Shown: positions 43,071 to 52,342 of the stretch, piece by piece
Layout of the letters: each line of letters begins with the position of its first letter
Numbering within the stretch: the stretch's first letter is position 1
NCBI RefSeq assembly: GCF_007741515.1
Contig: NZ_CP036263.1
Span: 496,001-560,000, forward strand
Direction: 5' to 3'
DNA length: 64,000 nt
DNA from: Adhaeretor mobilis
Lineage (GTDB): Bacteria > Planctomycetota > Planctomycetia > Pirellulales > Lacipirellulaceae
The notes under the pieces: model-generated
What the model was told of the DNA's origin: nothing
The model's input: the letters and a program-made list of their open reading frames with translations, nothing else
Database searches by the model: none
Program-made: the position numbers and the translations under genes

Positions 43071-43560
43071 CTAGTCGCGAAAACGATGTCCCAACGTCGC
43101 GCACGCGCCCAACAATAACCAGAGTGTTACCGGTTCGGGAACGAAGAGGAGACTCAAGCGGAGCCCCTGATCATCAAGCTCAAATGAAAAATTGTCTGCG
43201 GTAGCGCTGGGATACAGTTGCTGGAATTGGGAGATGTCGAATGTAAACTTATCAAGCGCAACGCCAGTATTGTAGCGGTGAACGAATTCTGCGTTCCGAG
43301 CTCCGCGAGCAGCCGTCTATGAGGCGAGTTCGCTTTCGATCCGGCCACGGCACCTGCCTCGCCCTCCCCGTTCAGAGCGATGGGTTTGATAATTAAAGGG
43401 ATCGCTGGGACTCGCATCGATTATCAACTCACAGCCGACAAGCAGCATGTCCCAACCGCGTCCTACGAATGCTCCGGTAGTTCCCTCGGCGTCGATTATC
43501 TCCCACTGAAACATGCCACCGCTGCCCCAAGGCATTGCAGTAGCGCAGCATGAACGAGAA
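43071..43560 (-). pseudogene. PEP-CTERM protein, broken by frameshifts
   Basis: Reading leftward, three frames carry successive parts of one protein: first GGMFQWEIIDAEGTTGAF and DMLLVGCELIIDASPSDPFN, then ALNGEGEAGAVAG in a second frame, then FTFDISQFQQLYPSATADNF and LLFVPEPVTLWLLLGACATL-GHRF in a third, ending TAG at 43071-43073. The last part is a PEP-CTERM signal (VPEPVT, hydrophobic helix, basic end). At least two frameshifts are needed, so the gene is dead. The N-terminal signal peptide was not located. Confidence 0.65.
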
Positions 43561-43699
43561 AAGGTTCCAAACGAGAAAAGGTTCCAGAAACCGAAGAGAC
43601 GACGGGCCAAAAAAGTTTCTAGAACCCGATAACAAGTATCTGTACACTGGCAAAAAGGCTCGACGGGAAGACCGGCTTGCAACTGAATCGGAACCGATT

Positions 43700-44689
43700 T
43701 TATGAGGCTCCGCTGGGGCGGTGGGTGGATCGTGATCCGCTTGCCAGCAACGACTTGTCCATTCGTTGACTGATGTCTTGCAAGCGAGCCGCATCGCCTC
43801 CTGATACTTCAGCGGTACTCCAGCCGGTAAATCCAATCTCTCTGAGTGCTTCTCGAACGGCGGGCCAATCGACATCGCCATCACCGATCTTACAGAACCC
43901 AGCCTCGACGCCCCAGTCTTTCACATCGACTTTCACGATGCGTTTCCCTAACACTTTGATCCAATCTGCACTGGGGGAGAACTTTTGCACGTTGCCAATA
44001 TCGAAGTAGGAGCCAACCCACGGGCTGTCGATTTCATCGAGATAGTCTCGCAACTGTTCGGGAGTCTCGCAGAAGCCGTTCCAGACATTCTCGATGAGGA
44101 TTCTTACGCCGAGCTTGCTCGCGAGGGGCAGTGTCTTGCGAATTCCTGCAATCGATCGCTGCCACACTTGATCGTGCGTTTCCTTCTCGCCGGTCACGCG
44201 TCCAGGGACTAGGAGGACCGAGTTGCCACCAAAGGCTGCCGACTCCTGCAGGCATTGCTCCAAGATTTCGACTGCTTGTGCTTGCACTTTGGGATCAGGA
44301 TCGCTGAGCCGAATCTCCCAATGGCGCATGTTCACAACACCATGCACGGGCATTCCCGTAGCTTGCGTGGCTGCTCGTACTTCGACGGGGTCGAGACCAA
44401 TGGGGCTTTCGAGTTCCATGCCGTCGTAGCCCAAGCGTTTCATCAACGCAAACTTCTCTTCTACTGATCCGGGCTCGCCGATCATGCTCCACTTGGCGGA
44501 CTTGTAGATGCGATCACTAAGCGCGGAACCCATTCCGGACTTCGCAGTCGCAGCTGCCTTTGCAGTCTCGGCTGCTGGTGAAGCGGCGCTCGCTAGAGAG
44601 CTTGCCCCGATGGCGACAGCTCCTGCAGCCAAGAATTCGCGACGATTCGAGTGCCTCGCAGGTGGATTTGCCTCATTGTTTATTGTCAT
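43700..44689 (-). CDS. Tat-exported sugar phosphate isomerase/epimerase-like TIM barrel
   Basis: 329 aa. Tat signal RREFLAAGAVAIG at residues 17-29. The mature part follows the xylose isomerase-like (AP endonuclease 2) barrel: GYDGMELESP, GMPVHGVVNMRHW, GVRILIENVWNGF (metal-ligand Glu), SYFDIGNVQKF (Asp), VKVDVKDWG (His usually; here Val-Lys-Asp) and GWSTAEVSGGD (last Glu). Such exported enzymes are abundant in planctomycetes and presumably act on sugars in the periplasm. GGAG precedes the ATG. The next upstream gene is a Tat-exported oxidoreductase on the same strand, so they may act together. Confidence 0.87.
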   Translation of the reverse strand: MTINNEANPPARHSNRREFLAAGAVAIGASSLASAASPAAETAKAAATAKSGMGSALSDRIYKSAKWSMIGEPGSVEEKFALMKRLGYDGMELESPIGLDPVEVRAATQATGMPVHGVVNMRHWEIRLSDPDPKVQAQAVEILEQCLQESAAFGGNSVLLVPGRVTGEKETHDQVWQRSIAGIRKTLPLASKLGVRILIENVWNGFCETPEQLRDYLDEIDSPWVGSYFDIGNVQKFSPSADWIKVLGKRIVKVDVKDWGVEAGFCKIGDGDVDWPAVREALREIGFTGWSTAEVSGGDAARLQDISQRMDKSLLASGSRSTHRPSGAS

Positions 44690-44863
44690 TTGGAAGCTCC
44701 AAGAGTTAATTTGTGAGTTCTTCGAAATCCTGTTGATGCTATTACCTATTGACCTAGCGTTTGCTGCAATCGGTTTAACCCGATTTGAGAGAAAAGAGCT
44801 TTGATTCGATACGCTGGCTACAGCGCCACTAGCACCGGACCTGTAAGCATCACACAGGCAGCA

Positions 44864-46162
44864 TCAAACGGTGCCGCCCTTACCAGGAATTGCTACCAAA
44901 GGTTCAGGGAGATCGCCGAATTCGTACTTCTCGGGGCCGAGTCGTACTTCGCTGTTAAAGCACTCGTCCCAGGTAAGGGTCTTGCCGCTGTAAGCAGACA
45001 TGCGTCCCATCAACCCGATCATCGTGCTATTGCACATGTAATGGCCGTTGTTGATCGGCTCGCCATCGCGGATGCTCTTAAAGAAGTGCTCGTGTTCTAC
45101 GCGGTACATGCTGGGTTTCTCGCCGCGATAGCGCCAGGTCTTGCCCTCTTGCGGATCAATCTTGTTACGCAAGACTTCCGCTTGGCCTTTGGTGCCGAGC
45201 ACCAACTCATCGACATGCGTCGAGGTGCCATCTTGTTGCCGACAAGTAAAGTACACGTGCTGGCCGGTCGGGTATTTATAGAAGACAGTAAAATGGTCGT
45301 AGATGTGACCGTACTTGGGATCGGTCCGTTGCTGACGACCACCCATGGCCATGGCCGATTCGGGCTGAATATCGCCCAGTAGCCATGCAGTCTTGTCGAG
45401 CGAGTGAACCGCTTGCTCCATAATATGATCGCCCGAGAGCCAAGTGAAATACAGCCAGTTTCGCAGCTGGTATTCCATGCGACTCCAGTCAGGCTTGTCG
45501 CCCCGATGCCAGAGCGTGTTGGTGTTGTAGCTGGACTCGATGGCAACAATATCGCCGATTGCTTTTTCTTCCAAGATGCGTCGCATCGTTTCGCGAACGC
45601 CTAGGTCGTATCGCCAGCACAGGCCTGAGACAATCGACAAGCCTTTCTCTTTGGCTTTGCGACAGCTCTCGATCACGCTTCGTACACCTGGCGCATCAAC
45701 GGCAACCGGCTTCTCGACGAATACGTGTTTGCCTTTCTCGACAGCATACTCAAGGTGGAGCGGGCGGAAATGAGGCGGTGTGGTAAGAATCACAACGTCG
45801 CAGGTATCGATCACCTGCTTGTAGTTGTCGAAGCCACTGAAGACGTGCTCCTCGTCGACCGCAATGCGATCAGCGAAATCCTTGTTTCCCTTCAGATCGC
45901 CGAGACACTGCTCAGCTCGGTCGACAAACGTATCGCCAATCGCAACCAGCTTGGCGTTTGGATCGGCTGCCAGTGCATCGATCGCAGCGCCGGTGCCGCG
46001 TCCACCGCAGCCAATCAGACCTACACGGAGCGTTTCATCTACGCCCGTATGCACTCCCTGGGAATCAGCCAAGGCATGCGTTGCGCCCAGCGCGAACACG
46101 CCTGCTGTTGCCGCGGAGGACTTGATGAAAGTGCGACGGGAGGAAGAAGATAACTCATTCAT
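44864..46162 (-). CDS. Tat-exported Gfo/Idh/MocA-family oxidoreductase
   Basis: 432 aa. Tat signal SRRTFIKSSAATAGVFALG at residues 8-26. NAD(P)-binding GLIGCGGRGTGA follows, then VFVEKPVAVD with the catalytic Lys, and GDHIMEQAVHSLDKTAWLLG with the typical substrate-site His. This family oxidises or reduces sugars and inositols; planctomycetes carry many exported copies. The substrate is unknown. The TIM-barrel gene lies 174 bp downstream on the same strand. Confidence 0.92.
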   Translation of the reverse strand: MNELSSSSRRTFIKSSAATAGVFALGATHALADSQGVHTGVDETLRVGLIGCGGRGTGAAIDALAADPNAKLVAIGDTFVDRAEQCLGDLKGNKDFADRIAVDEEHVFSGFDNYKQVIDTCDVVILTTPPHFRPLHLEYAVEKGKHVFVEKPVAVDAPGVRSVIESCRKAKEKGLSIVSGLCWRYDLGVRETMRRILEEKAIGDIVAIESSYNTNTLWHRGDKPDWSRMEYQLRNWLYFTWLSGDHIMEQAVHSLDKTAWLLGDIQPESAMAMGGRQQRTDPKYGHIYDHFTVFYKYPTGQHVYFTCRQQDGTSTHVDELVLGTKGQAEVLRNKIDPQEGKTWRYRGEKPSMYRVEHEHFFKSIRDGEPINNGHYMCNSTMIGLMGRMSAYSGKTLTWDECFNSEVRLGPEKYEFGDLPEPLVAIPGKGGTV

Positions 46163-46941
46163 GGGACTTTCCTAATGATTGAAGGCCTAATGATTGAAGG
46201 CTGGTTACGGAATTCCAATGGATTGGCCAGTATAGTCGGAGGCCATTTGCAGGGGTAACACGATCTAAGAGAGTTTAGTGGATGTCGCTTGAATCATCGA
46301 AGGTGGTAATGATAGACGCACAGAGATGTAACAGAATCTGCAGCTTGCGCCTTCGATGCTAAAGCAAGCGGCTACTCAGGGGAGTCTGAACGAGGGACGA
46401 ACAAGTTGCACAGAAGCGTCCCATTGACATCGACCATTATAGGCCAGAAGCGGTACGCTTGGTAGTCGAGGAGGGCACCCCGTCAAAGGCGGTCTGCGAA
46501 GCCGTTGACTTCTTTTCAGCAGTCGCTGCGAGGCTCGCCAGTATGCTTGACCAGCACGCCGGAACTGTGCGGCAACCTATTGTGACTGGCGAGAGGTGGT
46601 AGTCTGAACTGAATCGGCTCTGCAGGCATCTCACTCAGACCAGACCCGTTCGCGACACTCCGGGCCGATACACGCTCAAACCGACTCGCATTAGCACTTA
46701 CGAGAGAATTCTAACCTCGATGCAGTTGAGCAAGAACTACGCTTCACGCTTTTGTATCAAGGCGAGGTCGTGCAGATGAAACGATTCGGCAACGAGGGGT
46801 ACTGGCGGCGCTATCGAGAACGACGACGCCAAGCTTTGGAAAACAATGCAGGTGGAGCCAAAAAATGCGATCAAGCCGATTGCCGACTCACCAACTGAGT
46901 TGCCAAGGGTGGACGCGTTGAATTGACGAACAACGCTTTGA
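46163..46941. other. Gene-poor region with transposon debris
   Basis: 779 bp. It contains the IS3-type orfA remnant listed separately and, at about 46721-46900, a second protein-like open stretch with YWRRYRERRRQALENN ending at TGA. That looks like the end of a small basic protein without an identifiable start. Nothing else was recognised. Confidence 0.35.
46414..46602 (+). pseudogene. Remnant of an IS3-type transposase orfA
   Basis: A 62-codon open stretch beginning KRPIDIDHYRPEAVRLVVEE and GTPSKAVCEAVDF resembles the helix-turn-helix opening of IS3 OrfA proteins (aromatic...EAVRLV-EEG...VA). The similarity ends after about 35 residues, no start codon or OrfB follows, and the rest has unrelated composition. 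Confidence 0.35.
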
Positions 46942-47382
46942 CTACCGACGCGTTGTGTAGATAAGCACTTCTACCACTTGCTCCGGCGATTGTGCCCAAG
47001 CCATTGCAGCGGCATCCACTTCTTTAAGCGGGTGAGTAAGATCTGCACTATGGAGGGTGATGTAGGGCTTGCCTAAGGCAGCACAGTAGCCTGCATCGAA
47101 GGCGGCATTCCACTGCTTGTACTTGTCGCCGAAGCGAATCACCGCGACATCGCAGTTCTGGATAAGAGTTCGCGTTCGCAAGGCATTTACTTTGGCAGAC
47201 TGGTGATCGCGCCAGTAGGCTTGATCCTGTTCGCCAAGCACATCGCCGGCTGCGTCACTCGCTTGGTGATCGGTCACTGCTGAAGTAAATTCAACCGGAA
47301 GCTGCGCCTGCTGGCAGGCCTCGACAATCTGTTGTCGCCAAGCGGTATGGATTTCTCCGGAGAGGTACACGTTCCAATTCAT
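46942..47382 (-). CDS. YtoQ-family protein
   Basis: 146 aa. It begins MNWNVYLSGEIHTAWRQQI, the YtoQ opening, with CDVAVIRFGDKYKQWNAAFD and GYCAALGKPYITLH later, a pattern related to nucleoside 2-deoxyribosyltransferase-like folds (Glu in SGEIH; Asp and Asn near QWNAAFDAG). The biochemical role of YtoQ is not established to my knowledge. Single gene, normal length. Confidence 0.85.
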   Translation of the reverse strand: MNWNVYLSGEIHTAWRQQIVEACQQAQLPVEFTSAVTDHQASDAAGDVLGEQDQAYWRDHQSAKVNALRTRTLIQNCDVAVIRFGDKYKQWNAAFDAGYCAALGKPYITLHSADLTHPLKEVDAAAMAWAQSPEQVVEVLIYTTRR

Positions 47383-47943
47383 GATTAACTTTACCGATTG
47401 AGTCTGATGCTAATTGTCGCCGGAGGCTGGGCTTACTTGCCGTCTGATGGTTCTCCAGCACTAGTTTCGATTTGCCAAGCTGGATTGCATGCGGTGTTGG
47501 TGTACTCTCCAAGCCAAAGCAACTTACGTCAACACCCTGCTCCTCCTTGTTGCTGCCCTTCGCTGCTTTTTGCTACTTCTATCGGCCACAATCCCGCTCA
47601 GCTTCACTCGCTGAAATTCATGTGCAGCTGATTTCCTTGGGAAAGAATGCCGCAGGTGTCTTTGTCGATCTTTGGCAGGCAGGAGTAACCTGCCATGCGG
47701 TATGGTCGGATTCCAATCACTCGGAAAGTTGGGCGGTGACCTAGTGTCCAATATCCATCAGATCGTTATCGGGGGGAACCTGAATACAAGCTTTTCAATC
47801 GGCACGCCTGGGACTGCTGGAGAAGTCGATTTTGCGTTCCAACGTTTACTAGTTATTTCCTAACCGTCAGCTAGCGTCCTTGGCGTATTAGGCCAGTCTG
47901 TCATAATGCTAGCGAGACGACTCAGCAGACCTCAAATAACTCA
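47383..47943. other. Intergenic region
   Basis: 561 bp without a convincing gene. Short open frames on both strands have no ribosome-binding sites and odd composition (Cys/Pro-rich). A 39-codon piece from GTG 47743 (VSNIHQIVIGGNLNTSFSIG, ending TAA at 47863) is the most protein-like and could be a gene fragment. Confidence 0.3.
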
Positions 47944-49278
47944 ATGAGAAAGATTGCCATGTCCTCCTTACTCGTCAGAGTCACAGTCAGTTCCGCGTTC
48001 CTGCTGGTAGCGATGTTGGGTTGCTCCAACCAAGCGGCAATGCAAGAGGCGGTAGAAAAGAGCGATAAAGCGAACGACGAATCGTCAACACAAGAAGCAA
48101 CTTCTGCAAACGCGAAAACAACTGCCAAGGAAGACGGCAAGCTAACCGTTGGCATGGTCGCCCCTCCTATTGAGATTACCCAATGGATTCAAGGAAAACC
48201 AGTCGAGGGATTCAAATCTGGCCACACTTATGTCGTTGAGTTTTGGGCAACTTGGTGCGGCCCGTGCTTGGCAGGCATGCCACACATTTCTAAATTGCAA
48301 GAACTCTATCAAGACGATGTCACCTTCATTGGTGTGACGCGAGAGAAGGAGGAGGTTGTAACTAACTTCCTAGAGAAGGCGCAGGACAAGGAATCAGGTG
48401 AAACCTGGAAAGAGGTGATCAGCTACACCTTGGCGATAGATTCGGACAGCGCAACCAACAAAGCCTACATGAGGGCCGCTGGCCAGGATGGGATTCCTTG
48501 TGCATTCATTGTTGGTCCTGATTCTCATATTGAATGGATAGGACATCCTGGCCGCATTGACGATCCCTTGGAGCAGGTAGTGACCGGGAAATGGGACCGC
48601 GAGGAATACCTAGTTCGCCATGAGAAAGAACAGCGCGCCGCCAGGGCCATGGAAGCTGCGATGAGCGCCTTGAGAAACGCCCAGAATGAAGGCAACTGGG
48701 ACGAAGCACTGACTTCCATTGACAAATTGATCGAGCAGCAACCCGAACAAGGTTACTTCCAAATGCTCAAATTCTCAGTACTCATGCGTGCTGAGCGAAC
48801 CGGTGAAGCGGTCAAGCTTGCTGAGGCCATTGTCAAGGATAATGAGAATGAACCTCAACTACGGAATGCTCTCGCTTGGGAGTTAGTGGCAAGTGAAAAC
48901 AGTACCGAGGAAAGTCTCGCATTAGCCCTTCAATTAGCCACCGAAGCCAGCGAACAAACCGAGCACAAAGATGCTGCCATCCTCGACACACTGGCGAAGG
49001 TCTACTACGAGCAAGGCAATCTTGCCGAGGCAATTGCTTGGCAGGAGAAAGCGGTCGAATTCGGAGAAGGATCAGAAGCGATTGAGGCAACCCTCAAAGC
49101 ATATCAATCGGAACTTGAAGAAATCGAGTCTCCTTCAGAAAGCGACGAGGATGCGACCCCGGAGGATGAAGTGCCAGCCGAGGAGGAAGAGGCTCAGGAG
49201 GAGTCCACTTCGGAAAAGGAGTCTATGCAAAGCGATACAGAAGAAGGATCTGCTGCGGACTCTGAGGAGCCAGAATAA
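47944..49278 (+). CDS. TlpA-like thioredoxin lipoprotein with TPR region and acidic tail
   Basis: 444 aa. Lipobox LVAMLGC gives lipidated Cys27, so it is anchored in the cell envelope. The thioredoxin domain (about 65-205) has FWATWCGPC (Cys105, Cys108) and a cis-Pro region DGIPCAFIVG. Residues 220-385 are helical TPR-like repeats (DEALTSIDKLIEQQPEQGYF; AILDTLAKVYYEQGNLAEAI). The tail is almost all Glu, Ser and Pro. The stop codon TAA interrupts this tail: the frame continues for 22 more codons of the same repeat composition to TAG at 49345-49347, so the annotated end may be a recent nonsense change. Confidence 0.85.
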   Translation: MRKIAMSSLLVRVTVSSAFLLVAMLGCSNQAAMQEAVEKSDKANDESSTQEATSANAKTTAKEDGKLTVGMVAPPIEITQWIQGKPVEGFKSGHTYVVEFWATWCGPCLAGMPHISKLQELYQDDVTFIGVTREKEEVVTNFLEKAQDKESGETWKEVISYTLAIDSDSATNKAYMRAAGQDGIPCAFIVGPDSHIEWIGHPGRIDDPLEQVVTGKWDREEYLVRHEKEQRAARAMEAAMSALRNAQNEGNWDEALTSIDKLIEQQPEQGYFQMLKFSVLMRAERTGEAVKLAEAIVKDNENEPQLRNALAWELVASENSTEESLALALQLATEASEQTEHKDAAILDTLAKVYYEQGNLAEAIAWQEKAVEFGEGSEAIEATLKAYQSELEEIESPSESDEDATPEDEVPAEEEEAQEESTSEKESMQSDTEEGSAADSEEPE

Positions 49279-49347
49279 GAGCCAGGATCCGAGGAGCCAG
49301 AATCTGAGGAAACGAAATCTGAGGACGAAGGGTCGGAGGCTGCTTAG

Positions 49348-50035
49348 CTGCGACTTCTGCACTGTTCTGAAGTAACGCACCATGCGAATTTCAGTTAACA
49401 AACAAAATTGGACGCGAATAAACGCGGATTCAGCCGTTATTTACAGGCAGATTTGATTCCATAGCGACAGTTCAACATCGGCGATCATCAGCTTGATCCA
49501 AGTCTACTTGAGTAACATGTTTTCTGAGCTATTCTAAGAAACGTAAAATTCGAGTTAAGGGCGCGACTCAAGAACCAATGGTAGGCAGATTGGTTTGCCC
49601 CGCGGAATTCCCGAGGCAAGAAGGGCAACCTACTGAAGCCCAGATTGCAGAGCCAGTCGCTACGTTGGGACATTCTATTGGCTCTTGAGTTCTGTTTCCA
49701 AGTCTACAAACCGACCCCCTCAAAGAGAATGGTCTTCGCGTGCATTAGTTTTGCACATGCCTCGCCTAGCTTTGGGTCACGAGACGATTTACTCACACAG
49801 CGCTCGCTCAGTGGCAACGCTGAGGAATGTTTCCACGAGGAGGCTGCGAAGGCAAAGCTCGCGAGGCATTGTTTGAAGCAGCTGCTACTGATTTCGAGAT
49901 TGCAGCACTGAAACCTGTCGTGTCGCCAAGCGAGATCCCAGGCTCTCCCTGGTTGTTTGACCGGAGCGAGAGCAGGCACGGATCCCAGGGGGATCGAGGT
50001 TTTAGAACGAACGCCTTTTGGAGCAGTATTGATCC
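49348..50035. other. Intergenic region
   Basis: 688 bp with no supported gene. Open frames on both strands lack ribosome-binding sites and recognisable motifs. A GGAG at about 50020 may serve the next gene. Confidence 0.35.
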
Positions 50036-51922
50036 ATGGAGCAACGTATGATCTGCCGATCGACCAATGTACACAAGGTGGTAGCAACCATCGTGGTCTG
50101 CCTGCTGTTTCTTAATTCCAGTGTAAATCTGTTCGGACAACTTTCGAACCCAATTCCCGGCGCCATTACGAAGCAAGGGCTTCGCGTCGAGATAGCGGAA
50201 CTGGCCACACTTCCCAATACAGAGAATACCTGGGGCCCGAAAGGGGATAGCCGCAGTGGTGATCCGACCCGAATCAACCTGGCCCGACATTCCCCGGATG
50301 GGCGGCTGTTTGTGAATGATCTTCGCGGCCAACTCTATGTTCTCGACGACAACTACCAGGCAACGACTTATTTCGACATTGACACAACCAACGGCGGTAG
50401 CAGATCAATTTTTCCAGACTCCATGTTCGACACGGGATTGTCCGGAGGATTCATTAGCTACACCTTTCATCCCGAATTTGAGAGCAACGGCAAGCTCTAC
50501 ACGATTCATTCGGAAGAGCCCGACGGCTCGACGCCAGCACCTCATTTCCAAGCCACCGACTTGGCTGATCCAGCTAGTCCAGTGACGTGGCACACGGTAG
50601 TTACCGAGTGGACGGCTAGTGATCCTGCTGCGAATACTTGGAATGAAGCCACTGGTGTCCGGCGCGAATTACTTCGATTGGGATCGACGACGACGGGTGG
50701 TTATATTCATCCACTGGGCGATTTGCAATTCAACCCGACGGTCGTTCCTGGCGACGCTGACTACGGCAATCTCTACATCTCAGGAGGCGACTGGGGCTAT
50801 ATTGCTAGAGGAACTACACCCGATGGCAGTCCAACCAATGGTCAACCAGGACAGCTTAAGCGACTTGATAACCTGCCTGGAGTTTTGTATCGCATTGACC
50901 CTGAAAGTCCAGGTGGCAGCGATCAAGCCGGCGTAGGCGACTACACGATTCCTGAGGGCAATCCCTTTGACGATGAATCGGGGAGCAATCTCGACGAGAT
51001 ATACGCAATCGGTTTCCGGAACGGCCATCGCATGGCTTGGGATTCCGACGGCACGCTATTTGTCTCGAATATCGGCGAGAGCAACATCGAAGAAGTCGAA
51101 CGCGTTGTCGCCGGTGGCAACTATGGTTGGTCGCTGCGTGAGGGGACCTTCGTAAACGGCCACGACATCAACAGTGGCGGCAGTGGAGACGCTGGAGACG
51201 TCTTCGCGAACAATGTTTCTGACGCCCAAGACGTGGATTTTCGGGGCGAAGAATATTTGTATCCGGTGGCCCAATATGATCACGACGAAGGTAATGCCAT
51301 CGCGGGAGGGTTCTTTTACCAAGGCGACGACATCCCACAGCTAGTGGGCAAGTTTGTGTTCGGCGATATCGCCAATGGTCGGGTTTTTGCAGCGGACGCT
51401 GCGGCCATGAAGAATGTCGATCTTACCGATCCGAACACGACGGCGAGTATTGAAGAAGTTCAACTCTTTACGGTCAACGGTTCGGGAGTGGAAACCAACG
51501 TGGATCTTACCGATCTGGTCGGCAGTTCGCGTGCGGACTTAAGATTCGGGCAAACTCCGGACGGCGAGCTCTATCTCACCACGAAGAAGGATGGAAAGTT
51601 ACGCAAACTTGTTGGCCTCTCTGCCGACTTCAATGCTGACCGCACTATCGACAACACCGATCTCCTTCAATGGCAGACAAGTTATAGCCTGGACGCCAGC
51701 GCAGATGCGGACGAGGATGGAGAATCTGACGGGAACGACTTCCTGATCTGGCAGCGTAATTTCGGCACGCATCTAACGGGCAACAACACGGCGACCGCTG
51801 CTACCTCGCTTCTTGTGCCAGAAGCTTCTACTTTCAGCTTACTCCTAGTTCTCTCGGCACTTAACATTCTCTTTTTAAGAGGCGTGCCGTTCAAGAAATT
51901 TTGTCTTGCAAGAAGCAGCTAG
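50036..51922 (+). CDS. Secreted sugar/sorbosone dehydrogenase-like beta-propeller with dockerin-like and PEP-CTERM-like end
   Basis: 628 aa. A signal peptide (VVATIVVCLLFLN, cleavage near FGQL) is followed by a GSDH-type six-blade propeller: LARHSPDGRLFVNDLRGQLY, GFISYTFHPEFESNGKLYT, EIYAIGFRNGHRMAWDSDG, GGNYGWSLREG, GGFFYQGDDIPQLVGKFVFG. Residues 545-590 (ADFNADRTIDNTDLLQWQ, DADEDGESDGNDFLIWQ) are paired Ca-binding dockerin-like loops. The end (VPEASTF, hydrophobic helix, basic residues) is a PEP-CTERM-like sorting signal. Probably a surface-attached, PQQ-type or PQQ-less sugar oxidoreductase; the substrate is unknown. Confidence 0.85.
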   Translation: MEQRMICRSTNVHKVVATIVVCLLFLNSSVNLFGQLSNPIPGAITKQGLRVEIAELATLPNTENTWGPKGDSRSGDPTRINLARHSPDGRLFVNDLRGQLYVLDDNYQATTYFDIDTTNGGSRSIFPDSMFDTGLSGGFISYTFHPEFESNGKLYTIHSEEPDGSTPAPHFQATDLADPASPVTWHTVVTEWTASDPAANTWNEATGVRRELLRLGSTTTGGYIHPLGDLQFNPTVVPGDADYGNLYISGGDWGYIARGTTPDGSPTNGQPGQLKRLDNLPGVLYRIDPESPGGSDQAGVGDYTIPEGNPFDDESGSNLDEIYAIGFRNGHRMAWDSDGTLFVSNIGESNIEEVERVVAGGNYGWSLREGTFVNGHDINSGGSGDAGDVFANNVSDAQDVDFRGEEYLYPVAQYDHDEGNAIAGGFFYQGDDIPQLVGKFVFGDIANGRVFAADAAAMKNVDLTDPNTTASIEEVQLFTVNGSGVETNVDLTDLVGSSRADLRFGQTPDGELYLTTKKDGKLRKLVGLSADFNADRTIDNTDLLQWQTSYSLDASADADEDGESDGNDFLIWQRNFGTHLTGNNTATAATSLLVPEASTFSLLLVLSALNILFLRGVPFKKFCLARSS

Positions 51923-52342
51923 TACCTTCGTCCAATACGAGATCAATACCGCTCATCCCACATCAAAAAGGTGGAGGGATACGGATACCTATCTGTGGGT
52001 TGGCGTACTCTTGGTACTGGCCGACGGAGACAGACGATTTAGGGGTGTTTGTACCTCAAAAAAAAAGCCTGAGGGCAGCACCACCGATAATGGTGGCTTT
52101 CGCCAAGTAACGAACGCCCAAGGAATTTAACAAAGTCAGGCCGACTGGCGATTCACGTTGCCCAACGACTTGCTGAGCACTCGCGTTTTAGGCCAAGTCC
52201 TCGCGAAAACTGTCCGGTTTACGGCCGAGGACTTCTACGCCTGTAAGCCGCTGGACGGCTAACCCCGTCGAGCGTCGAGCCGCTGCCAATGCCTTCTTGA
52301 TGGGTGGTACTTCCAACCACCAGTCACGAAGGAAATATAGAC
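51923..52342. other. Left border of the second accessory island
   Basis: 420 bp. It contains an A-run (52059-52067) and a CCACC-GATAAT-GGTGG hairpin at 52082-52097 with only a short T-run after it. AAGGA before 52343 serves the recombinase. No gene was recognised. Confidence 0.35.

Noticed and set aside
43154..43682. Two independent leftward genes
   Set aside because: They are successive frames of a single frameshifted PEP-CTERM gene.
46720..46900. Complete small gene with YWRRYRERRRQALENN
   Set aside because: No start codon with a ribosome-binding site; treated as debris in a gene-poor region.
49808..50332. Leftward 174-codon open frame
   Set aside because: It overlaps the well-supported secreted dehydrogenase on the other strand and has no motif or ribosome-binding site.
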